Shown piece by piece: positions 1-7,473 of a stretch of DNA of 57,197 nt; position 1 is the stretch's first letter, and each line of letters begins with the position of its first letter. The DNA is taken from positions 1 through 57,197 of the forward strand of contig JAKZSU010000050.1 of NCBI GenBank assembly GCA_047517485.1. The letters are read 5' to 3'. The notes below the pieces were generated by a model, which saw only the letters and a program-made list of their open reading frames with translations, was not told the DNA's origin and made no database searches. This stretch comes from JAKZSU01 sp047517485 (GTDB lineage Bacteria > Pseudomonadota > Alphaproteobacteria > UBA7887). The position numbers were made by a program, and so were the translations under genes.

Positions 1-2
1 AT

Positions 3-95
3 GCCCAGTGGATCGTCGAAAAGAACGGCTACCTGAGCCCCGCTCAAGCTCGTCAGGCGTGGCACGCCGCGATCTCAATCAGGCCCGCCGCGTGA
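3..95 (+). pseudogene. C-terminal tail of an unidentified gene (partial)
   Basis: An open frame enters from the left edge and stops with TGA at 93-95, giving about 30 residues that include QWIVEKNGYLSP. Its codon use resembles the GC-rich coding regions. It may be the 3' end of a gene running in from upstream, followed directly by transposase remains. I do not recognise the family, and a chance open frame is possible. Confidence 0.25.
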
Positions 96-242
96 GACAA
101 ACTTGTGTCCAAGGAACCGGGTGCGCTACAAGGATTTCAGGCGCGTTGCAATCCGATACGACAAAAACGCTAACAACTTCATGGCCGCTCTGTGCCTCGC
201 TGCGCTCGTATGCTATTGGAATTGAATGAGTCTCGACCCTAG
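96..242 (+). mobile_element. IS5-like insertion sequence remnant (right end)
   Basis: The frame ending at TGA 223-225 reads RYKDFRRVAIRYDKNANNF and then a hydrophobic end finishing CYWN. This matches the conserved C-terminus of IS5-group transposases (RRxxxRYDK..NF...AA....W). No start or catalytic part is present, so only the tail remains. The sequence GAGTCTCGACCC just after the stop, followed by CTAG, is a candidate element end and target site; this is inference because no left end is available. Family call moderate, exact boundaries uncertain. Confidence 0.55.
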
Positions 243-501
243 TGCGCCATGGTTGAAGAAGTAGGACATGTAGGTTCCTATTCGATAGCTGAAGTTCCGC
301 GATACTTCAGGCTATCAAAACGACAGTCATTTCCTATTTTCACAACCGTGGCGCTATTAAATGTGGAATCTACCATTTTCAATTGGCGAGGCAGACGTGT
401 TTTACTGATTAATCTGCGGGAATTCGAGGCAGTGGCTCTAAACTGAGACGACCTCAAATCGTACTTCTGACGATCCATGAATATTTCAGCGGTTGTATCC
501 T

Positions 502-521
502 TTGACGGGTTCGCCCGTCAA
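502..521 (+). promoter_or_regulatory. UUCG-capped hairpin in the xoxF leader
   Basis: TTGACGGG and CCCGTCAA form a perfect 8-bp stem closed by TTCG, an exceptionally stable RNA tetraloop. It lies about 100 bases before the preferred xoxF start and has no T-tract, so it is not a classic terminator. It could be a 5' UTR stabiliser, an attenuation element or a protein-binding dyad. Apart from this dyad, 243-622 is comparatively AT-rich non-coding DNA with no gene I can support, and should carry the xoxF promoter. Confidence 0.4.
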
Positions 522-622
522 GAGGGAGGCAGAATTGCGCATCACGGACCACGTAGTTTCAGAGAGCCGGGAGAAAATTGAGTTTCCACAGGACTATAAA
601 ACGTAATGGGAGGACTCCGAAA

Positions 623-2419
623 GTGACACGATTTGGAAGAGTTGGCTGCACCATTGTGAGTGCGGCGATTTTGGCGACTACCGCTTGGTCTCAGAGCATG
701 GCCAATGAAGAGTTACTGGTGATGCAGGAAAACGCGTCGTGGTGGACGATGCAAAACGGCAACTACGACTCGAATCGATACTCGACGCTGACCCAGATCA
801 ACGCGGGCAATGTCGGCGATCTGCGCGTTTCCTGGACCTTTTCGACAGGCGTTCTGCGCGGTCACGAGGGGGGACCGTTGGTGATCGGCGACACCATGTA
901 CATCCATACGCCGTTCCCCAACATCGTCTTCGCGCTAGACCTCAACGACGATGGCCGGATTATCTGGAAATACGAACCCAAGCAGGATCCAAATGTTATC
1001 CCGGTGATGTGCTGTGACACGGTCAATCGCGGTGTCGCCTACGGTGGCGGTTTGATCATTCTTGCGCAATCCGATGCCACCGTGGTGGCCCTCGACGCCA
1101 AGACCGGCGCCGTGGCGTGGAGCGTGAGCAATGGCGACCCGAGTAGGGGAGCGACCATGACCAGCGCGCCGATGGTGGTGAAGGACAAGGTAATTGTCGG
1201 CATCAGCGGCGGCGAGTTCGGCGTGCACGGCCATATTACCGCTTACGACCTCGCATCCGGCGCCTTGATCTGGCGCGGCTACTCCATGGGCCCGGACACG
1301 GCCACCCTGATGGGGCCAAGCACCACCCATCTCGGCAAATCGGTGGGCAAGGATTCCGGAATCACTACCTGGGAAGGCGATCAGTGGAAAATCGGCGGCG
1401 GCACCACTTGGGGCTGGTACTCTTACGATCCCGATGAGAACCTGATCTATTACGGCACGGGTAACCCCAGCACCTGGAACCCCGCCCAGCGGCCCGGCGA
1501 CAATCGCTGGTCGATGACCGTCTTCGCGCGTGATGTCGATACTGGTCAGGCCAAATGGGTCTACCAGATGACGCCGCATGACGAATGGGACTTTGACGGC
1601 ATCAACGAGATGATCCTCGCCGACATCGACGTCGGTGGAGTGACTCGAAAGGTTCTGGTCCATTTCGACCGCAACGGCTTCGGCTATACCATCGATCGGG
1701 TCACCGGCGAATTGCTCGTCGCCGAAAAATTCGACCCGGCGGTCAACTGGGCGACTCATGTCGATATGGATACCGGCCGGCCGCAGGTGGTGGAGCGCTA
1801 CAGTACCGACGCCGCGGGTGAAGACGTCAACACCACCAACATCTGCCCGGCGGCACTCGGCAGCAAGGACCAACAACCGGCGGCGTACTCGCCCAAGACC
1901 GGTCTGTTCTACGTGCCGACCAACCATGTCTGCATGGACTACGAGCCGTTCCGTGTCTCGTACACCGCCGGCCAACCCTATGTTGGGGCGACGCTATCGA
2001 TGTTCCCGGCGCCCGGCGGCACCCACCTGGGCAACTTTATCGCCTGGGACGCCGGCACCGGCGAAATCGTCTGGTCGCTTCCCGAGCCGTTCTCGGTATG
2101 GAGCGGCGCGCTCGCGACCGGCGGTGGCGTGGTTTTCTACGGCACTCTCGAAGGCTACATCAAAGCGGTCGACGCCGACACCGGCGCCGAACTGTGGCGA
2201 TTCAAGACGCCGTCGGGGATTATCGGCAACGTCAACACCTATACCCATGGCGGCAAGCAGTACATCGCCGTTCTGTCGGGCATCGGTGGCTGGGCCGGCA
2301 TCGGCCTCGCGGCGGGTTTGACCGAGGACACCGCGGGCCTCGGTGCGGTCGGCGCATACAAAGCGCTCAACAGCTACACCAATCTCGGTGGCCAGTTGAC
2401 CGTATTCGAGCTGCCGTAA
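623..2419 (+). CDS. xoxF: Lanthanide-dependent PQQ methanol/alcohol dehydrogenase XoxF
   Basis: Periplasmic quinoprotein that oxidises methanol or similar alcohols and passes electrons to cytochrome c. The GTG at 623 has GGGAGG 9 bases upstream and gives a clean signal peptide ending near SQSMA; a TTG at 578 is an alternative. Numbered from 623: vicinal cysteines at 130-131 (MCCDTVNRG), metal ligands Glu198 (GGEFG) and Asn281 (GTGN), and catalytic Asp323 in DEWDFDG. The second Asp, at 325, two residues after the catalytic one, is the XoxF signature for lanthanide binding; calcium MxaF enzymes have Ala there. About 598 residues, normal for the family. xoxG and xoxJ follow, and no mxa genes are seen. 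Substrate range cannot be read from sequence. Confidence 0.93.
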   Translation: MTRFGRVGCTIVSAAILATTAWSQSMANEELLVMQENASWWTMQNGNYDSNRYSTLTQINAGNVGDLRVSWTFSTGVLRGHEGGPLVIGDTMYIHTPFPNIVFALDLNDDGRIIWKYEPKQDPNVIPVMCCDTVNRGVAYGGGLIILAQSDATVVALDAKTGAVAWSVSNGDPSRGATMTSAPMVVKDKVIVGISGGEFGVHGHITAYDLASGALIWRGYSMGPDTATLMGPSTTHLGKSVGKDSGITTWEGDQWKIGGGTTWGWYSYDPDENLIYYGTGNPSTWNPAQRPGDNRWSMTVFARDVDTGQAKWVYQMTPHDEWDFDGINEMILADIDVGGVTRKVLVHFDRNGFGYTIDRVTGELLVAEKFDPAVNWATHVDMDTGRPQVVERYSTDAAGEDVNTTNICPAALGSKDQQPAAYSPKTGLFYVPTNHVCMDYEPFRVSYTAGQPYVGATLSMFPAPGGTHLGNFIAWDAGTGEIVWSLPEPFSVWSGALATGGGVVFYGTLEGYIKAVDADTGAELWRFKTPSGIIGNVNTYTHGGKQYIAVLSGIGGWAGIGLAAGLTEDTAGLGAVGAYKALNSYTNLGGQLTVFELP

Positions 2420-2443
2420 ATCGGATCTAAGTCCCTATGACTA

Positions 2444-2488
2444 TTCCCGGCATCGCGACCACGAGGGTCGCATGCCGGGAACATTTTT
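2444..2488 (+). terminator. Strong hairpin between xoxF and xoxG (attenuator or terminator)
   Basis: TTCCCGGCAT at 2444-2453 pairs perfectly with ATGCCGGGAA at 2472-2481, and the stem continues inward as GCGACC/GGTCGC with one bulged base and a short loop. ATTTTT follows at 2483-2488. It lies 25 bases after the xoxF stop and ahead of xoxG, so it probably terminates part of the transcription or protects the 3' end of xoxF mRNA. This would yield more XoxF than XoxG/XoxJ. Confidence 0.65.
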
Positions 2489-2537
2489 GTCGGGTCGTGG
2501 ACGGACCAACGGCCCGCCGCGGCTCGGGGAGGTAAAA

Positions 2538-3008
2538 TTGATCGACACCCCGACTGGCCGCCGGATGGCGAATTCGCCGCTGGCGGCGTCTCTCGCTTTG
2601 GCGATCTTGGTGGTAGTGCCGAGCCTGGCCCCGCCGGCCGTCGCCGAGGACGAAGACGCACCCTATACGATCATCGACGGCAAAGTGGATTTCGCCACTT
2701 ATAACGGTTTTCGCCGATATCACAGCTTCTGTCACGTCTGCCACGGTCCGGATGGGCTTGGCAGCTCCTATGCCCCGGCGCTCATCGATTCGCTCAAGAC
2801 CCTTTCCTATGACGACTATCTGGAAGTCGTGGTCAACGGACGCCAGAACGTCAACCAGGCGCAGCAGAGCGTCATGCCGCCGTTCGGCACGGTCATGGAC
2901 GTGATGCTCTACGTCGATGACATTTACGGCTATCTCAAGGCGCGTGCGGATGGCGTGTTGCCCCGCGGCCGCCCGGCGCGGTTGCCCAAACCGAAGGACG
3001 ATCCATAA
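2538..3008 (+). CDS. xoxG: c-type cytochrome, electron acceptor of XoxF (XoxG)
   Basis: Periplasmic monohaem cytochrome c that takes electrons from the quinoprotein dehydrogenase. I prefer the TTG at 2538 because GGGGAGG lies 5 bases upstream; an ATG at 2472 would place the start within the preceding hairpin. With 156 residues it has a signal peptide (to about residue 36), the haem motif CHVCH at 65-69 and a likely axial Met113 in QSVMPPFG. Its short length and position between xoxF and xoxJ fit XoxG. Its stop overlaps the xoxJ start by one base (TAATG), so translation is probably coupled. Haem attachment would need the Ccm system at 49959-57061. Confidence 0.88.
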   Translation: MIDTPTGRRMANSPLAASLALAILVVVPSLAPPAVAEDEDAPYTIIDGKVDFATYNGFRRYHSFCHVCHGPDGLGSSYAPALIDSLKTLSYDDYLEVVVNGRQNVNQAQQSVMPPFGTVMDVMLYVDDIYGYLKARADGVLPRGRPARLPKPKDDP

Positions 3009-3808
3009 TGCGGCCGCGCGTTTTCGCCGCGGTCGTGGCCGGTTGCGTGGCGCTGCTCATGGCGGCGGTGCGGGCCGACGACGCGGTGCCGGCGCGCCTT
3101 GAACTTCGGGTCTGTGCCGATCCGTCCAACATGCCGCTTTCCAATCAGTCCGAGGAAGGATTCGAAAACCGCATTGCCACGCTGCTGGGCGACCGGCTCG
3201 GTCTGCCCGTCGTCTATACTTGGTGGCCCAACACCATTGGCTTCTTCCGCAATACGCTGCGTGCCAAGAAATGCGATCTGGTAATGGGGGTGGTCGAGGG
3301 TTTTGAGCTCGCGGCAACCACAGCGCCCTATTACCGCTCGACCTATGTCATGGTGTATCGGTCCGATTCGGGCTTGACGCTCACCGGGCTTGACGATCCC
3401 GCGTTGCGGGATCTCGCGATCGCGGTCGTCGCCAATACGCCACCGGTCGATCTACTGGTCAAATACGGCCTTCTCGACCGGGTGCGGCCGTATAGCCTGG
3501 TGGTCGACACCAGGGTTGAAACGCCGGTCAAGGAGATGATCGAAGACGTCGCAAGCAGCACCGTCGACGTGGCGCTGGCATGGGGCCCAATCGCCGGCTA
3601 TCACGCCAAGCAGCAAGTCCCACCACTGACCGTGATCCTGCTCGACAGCGAGGCCGGTCAGCCCCCCTTTGCCTACTCGATTTCGGCGGCGGTGCGCCAT
3701 GGTGAGTCCGAATGGAAGCAAACGATCGAGACCCTGTTGGCGGATAACCGCGCCGAGATCAGCGCCATCCTCGCCGGCCACGGCGTTCCTTTGCTGGAAA
3801 TCCATTAG
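3008..3808 (+). CDS. xoxJ: Periplasmic solute-binding-like protein XoxJ
   Basis: 266 residues with an N-terminal signal peptide (hydrophobic to about residue 22), then a solute-binding fold starting LRVCADPSNMPLSNQ, typical of the quinoprotein-associated binding proteins MxaJ/XoxJ. XoxJ is thought to assist activation of XoxF or its interaction with the cytochrome; the mechanism is not settled. It overlaps xoxG by one base and is the last gene of the xox operon. The conserved NTPPVDLLVKYGLL segment and the closing HGVPLL segment are recognisable. A mirror-image repeat begins exactly at its stop codon. Confidence 0.85.
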   Translation: MRPRVFAAVVAGCVALLMAAVRADDAVPARLELRVCADPSNMPLSNQSEEGFENRIATLLGDRLGLPVVYTWWPNTIGFFRNTLRAKKCDLVMGVVEGFELAATTAPYYRSTYVMVYRSDSGLTLTGLDDPALRDLAIAVVANTPPVDLLVKYGLLDRVRPYSLVVDTRVETPVKEMIEDVASSTVDVALAWGPIAGYHAKQQVPPLTVILLDSEAGQPPFAYSISAAVRHGESEWKQTIETLLADNRAEISAILAGHGVPLLEIH

Positions 3809-4073
3809 AGCAGTTCAAGTCTAGTTTGCAGCGGTTTGACCGCGCTCCCGCGGCCCCTGGCTAGGCGCGCACCGCCGCGCGTTGTCGGGTGCGCACGCTA
3901 AGCCGCGCAACGAATCCAGGGGCCACGGGAGCACGGCCTACGGTGGGCCAAATCGGCCCTTCGCGTAGCTGGCGACGCTCTGCCGATGCACCCACATCGC
4001 CCGTCGCGCCGCGCCTACTCGAAAAGCCGATTTGGCCCATCAAACCGCTTCAAACTAGCCTTGAACTGCTCTA
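3806..4073. repeat. MITE-like palindromic repeat, copy A
   Basis: The ends are inverted repeats: 3806-3839 and the reverse complement of 4040-4073 agree at 32 of 34 positions, both running from TAGAGCAGTTCAAG to CGGTTTGA. The interior has no gene. It contains TGGGTGCGCACGCTAAG-like and CCGCGCAACGA blocks that recur in copy B at 6080-6377. The left arm begins inside the xoxJ stop codon, so the element could also act as the transcript end for xoxFGJ and for the facing operon. No transposase is encoded. Confidence 0.8.
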
Positions 4074-4087
4074 GGTCTGAGCGTGTC

Positions 4088-4915
4088 CTAATCGATGAAG
4101 GCGCGCGACAAGTTGTGGGCGCGGTCAAGATTGGTGGTCTCGGCGCCGATCAGTGACCGGAGCTTGGCGGAGGTGACGTCGGCCATATTGAAATTGGCCC
4201 CGTTGACGCGGGCGCCCGTCAGATCGGCGCCGCCGAGGTTGGCGCGCATCAAGTTGGCACCCGAAAAGTCAGCGCCCTTGAGCGAGGCGAAAGAGAAATC
4301 GACACGGCTCAGATCGGCACCGGTGAAGTCGGCGCCGTCGAGCACCGCCGAGCGCAATACGCCACGCATCAGCCCCATCGACTGGTTCCGCATGTCGGCG
4401 CTGAGATTGGCTCCGACGAACGTGGCGCCGGTGGCGCGCGTGTTGGACAGGTTGCTGGCGACCAACGCGCCGGTAAAGTCGGCGGCCTCGAGAATCGAAC
4501 CCATCATCTGGGCTTGGAACAAGCTCGCCCCGCGCAGGCTGGCACCGGTCAGATCGGCTTCGAGCATCCAAGCCTGGTCAAGGACGGCGAGATCGAGTCT
4601 GGCGCCGGCGAGGTTGGTATGATTAAGCCGTGCCGCGCGCGGAACCACGCCGCGAAAATCGAGGCCTGACAAATCGAGCCCGGACAGTCTGACGCCGGTG
4701 AAATCGGCCGCCTGACCAGGCGTGGCGGCGGTCAATCGCGCCTCCACTTCCGCCCGCGACAACTCGGCCTCGGTCATTTCAGGTGAGTCGAGGTCGAGAT
4801 GTCGGAGCCAGTCCTGGGCCGCCGTCGGTCCCGCGACCAGCGCCACCGTCAACGCCACAGTCAACGCCACCGTCAACGCCGGCGTCAAGGCCACCTCGAT
4901 CCGTCCGATCTTCAT
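4088..4915 (-). CDS. Exported pentapeptide-repeat protein
   Basis: 275 residues. A signal peptide (residues 1-34, ending TAAQ) precedes about 200 residues of A(D/N)LXX-type pentapeptide repeats such as ADFTG, ADLSR and ANLMR, which fold as a right-handed quadrilateral beta-helix. Function is unknown; such proteins usually act by binding others. It is the last gene of a minus-strand operon with 4965-5474 and 5471-5836 (gap 49 bases), facing xoxFGJ, so a role around the quinoprotein system is an inference from position. The hydrophobic core of the signal peptide is made of a repeated ALTV unit encoded by a 12-bp tandem repeat. Confidence 0.75.
   Translation of the reverse strand: MKIGRIEVALTPALTVALTVALTVALVAGPTAAQDWLRHLDLDSPEMTEAELSRAEVEARLTAATPGQAADFTGVRLSGLDLSGLDFRGVVPRAARLNHTNLAGARLDLAVLDQAWMLEADLTGASLRGASLFQAQMMGSILEAADFTGALVASNLSNTRATGATFVGANLSADMRNQSMGLMRGVLRSAVLDGADFTGADLSRVDFSFASLKGADFSGANLMRANLGGADLTGARVNGANFNMADVTSAKLRSLIGAETTNLDRAHNLSRAFID
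4845..4892 (-). repeat. 12-bp tandem repeat inside a signal-peptide coding region
   Basis: Four consecutive 12-base units of form ACCGTCAACGCC (second unit one change, fourth unit diverged) encode repeated ALTV in the signal peptide of the pentapeptide-repeat protein. Units are in frame, so gain or loss by slippage changes the hydrophobic core by four residues without a frameshift. Confidence 0.8.
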
Positions 4916-4964
4916 TGAGTGTCTCCTTCCCAGTCCATGACCCGGGATTTGGGATTACTTGGAC

Positions 4965-5474
4965 TCAATGGTCCTTCAGCAATCGGTGGCGCACCAGATA
5001 CGAGACGCCGCGCGACCAGGATTCAATAGTATTGCCGCGGATATCGACACTCGCCGCGCGAATGGCGCTCGGTTGATCGGCGGGCATCATGAAAATATTG
5101 ATGTTGAGGATCAAGTTGCTGACTTTCTGGACCGTGCCGGTCACGGCAAAGTCGGCGCCCAAGGATTTCGCGATGCCGGCGGCGCAGCCGTTGCAGCCAT
5201 ACAGATATCCGGCCGCGGCAATAGCGTCCCGCCGTGGCGCGATGTCGACAATCTCGAACCGACCCGACTCCGCGAGTTGTCGGCGCAATTGGTCGCTGAC
5301 GGCGGCAAGCCGTCCGGTTTCAGCCTCCTGGGGCCCGAGTAGCTCGCCTTCCAAGCTGGTGTCGATGAGTTCGAAATCGAACACCGCGACGCGCGTCGGT
5401 GGGTCCGCCAGCGCTTCCGCGGAACCGCCGATGATCGTCGCTAACAGAATGATTCCGGTGCCGAATCGTGTCAT
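4965..5474 (-). CDS. Exported DUF2380/DUF3280-like protein
   Basis: 169 residues with a signal peptide ending about residue 24 (AEALADPP). The mature part begins RVAVFDFELIDTSLEGE, then a helix SDQLRRQLAESGRFEIVD and a GADFAVTGTVQKVSNLILNI segment. This is the pattern of DUF2380/DUF3280 proteins, related in fold to lipoproteins that assemble at the outer membrane. Two cysteines in YGCNGCAAG may form a disulfide. Its ATG overlaps the stop of the upstream gene (ATGA, 5471-5474). Family assignment is from memory of these motifs; function unknown. Confidence 0.7.
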   Translation of the reverse strand: MTRFGTGIILLATIIGGSAEALADPPTRVAVFDFELIDTSLEGELLGPQEAETGRLAAVSDQLRRQLAESGRFEIVDIAPRRDAIAAAGYLYGCNGCAAGIAKSLGADFAVTGTVQKVSNLILNINIFMMPADQPSAIRAASVDIRGNTIESWSRGVSYLVRHRLLKDH

Positions 5475-5836
5475 CTTCTATTTCCGAAACAGGCCGCCGT
5501 CGCCTTCTTTTCGACCGCTTCGAATTCCGCCAAGGCGTCACTCATCCACTGCACGTCGCGGAACAAGCCGGACCTTTCCCCGGACACCTGGCGCATGCGC
5601 AGAATGGTCTCGATCCGGTCATAGTCGTCGATCGAGACCTCGGAGGCGATATAGTCGATCGTGCAGGCGCAGCGGTACAAATTGTCACGGGAATTGTCAC
5701 GGCTCGCGAGACACGCGAGCACATACTCGACCCGCGTTACCGTGGGATACGCGATGACGGAAGCCGCCGAAGCAGGTTGCATCAGGCAGGCGACATACGC
5801 AATCGCGCACGGGAATATTTTCAGAAATTCAGTCAT
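5471..5836 (-). CDS. Exported cysteine-containing protein of unknown function
   Basis: The ATG at 5836 (GAGG upstream) gives 121 residues with a signal peptide ending SASAA; a longer frame to 5911 lacks a signal. The mature protein has YVLACLASRDNSRDNLYRC, then CTIDYIASEVSIDDYD and ILRMRQVSGERSGLFRD. I recall the same pattern in hypothetical proteins coded beside PQQ alcohol dehydrogenases of other Alphaproteobacteria, but cannot check it here. It is the first gene of the three-gene minus-strand operon facing xoxFGJ, so an accessory role in periplasmic alcohol oxidation is plausible. Four cysteines remain after the signal peptide. Confidence 0.65.
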   Translation of the reverse strand: MTEFLKIFPCAIAYVACLMQPASAASVIAYPTVTRVEYVLACLASRDNSRDNLYRCACTIDYIASEVSIDDYDRIETILRMRQVSGERSGLFRDVQWMSDALAEFEAVEKKATAACFGNRR

Positions 5837-5913
5837 TGCGCTGCCGTCCTCGCAAACAAAATTTGATCGGTGCCTACGCTTACGGACTGTCCGTGTAGCG
5901 GCCTGCCGCAAGC

Positions 5914-5932
5914 TATCATGTTACAAATGATA
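5914..5932. promoter_or_regulatory. Inverted repeat upstream of the minus-strand operon
   Basis: TATCAT, 7 bases, ATGATA form a perfect dyad in an AT-rich stretch about 80 bases before the 5836 start. Its size suits a dimeric repressor or activator site; it is not otherwise identified. The rest of 5933-6079 is AT-rich with no supported gene. Confidence 0.3.
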
Positions 5933-6079
5933 AGGAATTATGGCGAACGCGCAATAAATAGCGGATTTGCAATTTTTCAGAGCGGAACAGCAGAGTTTGC
6001 TTTGCCTTCAAGCGACATGGTCATTCTCACGAACGCGCACGGGGTCGGCACCAAGGATTGAATTCGATCTGCTTTGCAA

Positions 6080-6377
6080 GAGCATTTTCCGACCTAATGG
6101 GGTCGGTTTGACCACGCTCCCGCGACCCGTGGCTAGACGCGCGGTGCCGCGCGATGTGGGTGCGCACGCTAAGCCGCGCAACGACCTGACTTCGCCGAAG
6201 CGAAGCCTCAGCTTCGCGTCGGCAGGCACTGCGGCAGCGCGGCCTCCGGTAGGACAAGTTGGCATTTCGCGCAGCTGGCGACGCTCGGCCGATGCGCCAC
6301 ATCGCCCGTCGCGCCGAGCCTACTCGAAAAGACAATTTGCCCCATCAAACCGATTCCATTAGGTCGGAAAGTGCTCT
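6080..6377. repeat. MITE-like palindromic repeat, copy B
   Basis: Inverted ends 6080-6112 and the reverse complement of 6345-6377 agree at 30 of 33 positions (AGAGCA to CGGTTTGA). The interior shares long blocks with copy A, including GTGCGCACGCTAAGCCGCGC and the CATCGCCCGTCGCGCC region near the right arm, plus an extra segment around 6184-6245. The outer halves of the arms differ from those of copy A, yet each copy is palindromic with itself. Confidence 0.8.
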
Positions 6378-6412
6378 AGTTTGCCGCCGCATTACTCAAC
6401 TTGGGCCCATTG

Positions 6413-7375
6413 ATGACACAAATTGACGCATCCTCGGAGGCGGCGAGCGCTGAACGACCCGCGGCAAGCGGGCTCGAAACTCTGTTGCGCGCCGGCACCT
6501 TCGTGGTGACCTCCGAGACCACGCCGCCGCTGTCGGCGGACGCCGAGGATATGCGCGCCCGGGTGGCGCCATTGGCGGGAATCGCCGACGCGGTCAACGT
6601 GACCGACGGCGCCGGGGCGCGGACGACCATGGCGAGCCTCGCCGCGACCGCGCTAATGGCGCGGGACGGCATCGAGCCGGTCCTTCAGTTCACCATGCGC
6701 GACCGCAATCGATTGGCGTTGCAAGCCGATCTGTTGGGCGCCGCGGCGCTCGGCATCGCCAATATCCTGTGCCTGCACGGCGACGACGTCGCCGGCGGCG
6801 ATCAGCCCGACGCCAAGCCGGTTTGGGATCTCGACAGCCGCGGCTTCATCGCCACCGCGGCGGCGATGCGCGACGATGCGGTGTTGCCGTCGGGGCGCGA
6901 GATCGCCGGTCCGCCGGCACTCTTCATCGGTGCCGCCGACACCCCACGCGATCCCGACCCGGACTGGAGCGCCGACGGTCTGCGGGCAAAAATCGCCGCG
7001 GGGGCGCAATTCTTCCAGACCCAATTTTGCTTCGATCCGGCGATCGTCTCGCGCTATATGGCACGGCTCGGCGACGAAGGGCTGCTTGACGAGGCGTCAT
7101 TCATCGTCGGCATCGGCCCGATCCGCTCGGGAAAATCGGCGCGCTGGATGAATGCCAACCTGTGGGGCGTCCATATTCCCGATCCGATCATCGCGCGCAT
7201 CGAGGGCGCGGACGACGAAGCCGAGGAAGGGATTCGCGTGTGCGCCGAATTGATCGCCGCGCTAAACGACATCCCCGGCGTCGCCGGCGCCCATGTCATG
7301 GGCCCGCGCTCCGAAGCGGCCTCGGCCGAGTCGATAAAGCGATCGGGCGTACTTGACGCGCGTAATGAGAGTTGA
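6413..7375 (+). CDS. Methylenetetrahydrofolate reductase-family protein
   Basis: 320 residues from the ATG at 6413; an in-frame TTG at 6401 is an alternative and no strong ribosome site is visible. The single-domain beta/alpha barrel shows MetF features: FVVTSETTPP at the start, ADAVNVTDG, MRDRNRLALQADLLGAAALG, and GAQFFQTQFCFD near the C-terminus. MetF enzymes reduce 5,10-methylene-THF to 5-methyl-THF with FAD. The sequence resembles the short MetF-like proteins associated with C1 or methyltransferase metabolism more than canonical MetF, so the exact reaction is open. With xoxF nearby a C1 role is attractive but inferred. It starts about 35 bases after repeat copy B. Confidence 0.75.
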   Translation: MTQIDASSEAASAERPAASGLETLLRAGTFVVTSETTPPLSADAEDMRARVAPLAGIADAVNVTDGAGARTTMASLAATALMARDGIEPVLQFTMRDRNRLALQADLLGAAALGIANILCLHGDDVAGGDQPDAKPVWDLDSRGFIATAAAMRDDAVLPSGREIAGPPALFIGAADTPRDPDPDWSADGLRAKIAAGAQFFQTQFCFDPAIVSRYMARLGDEGLLDEASFIVGIGPIRSGKSARWMNANLWGVHIPDPIIARIEGADDEAEEGIRVCAELIAALNDIPGVAGAHVMGPRSEAASAESIKRSGVLDARNES

Positions 7376-7473
7376 AAGAGCGTTCAAGCGCCACGCAGGC
7401 TGGCCTCGCATAAGCTCGGGCGCGCGGTCGCGCTTGCCAAGCCGCACGAGCCGCGCAGCTTGGTTGGAAGTCA

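Noticed and set aside
249..446. 65-codon open frame before xoxF
   Set aside because: No ribosome site, no recognisable features, and AT-rich composition unlike the coding regions; more likely promoter DNA.
935..1975. Long open frame antisense to xoxF (346 codons)
   Set aside because: It is the mirror of a GC-rich coding frame; its translation is low-complexity and has no recognisable domain, while the plus strand has all XoxF motifs. The same applies to antisense frames at 13340-14356, 17697-19112, 19633-20841, 22830-24224, 25388-26959 and 38591-40399.
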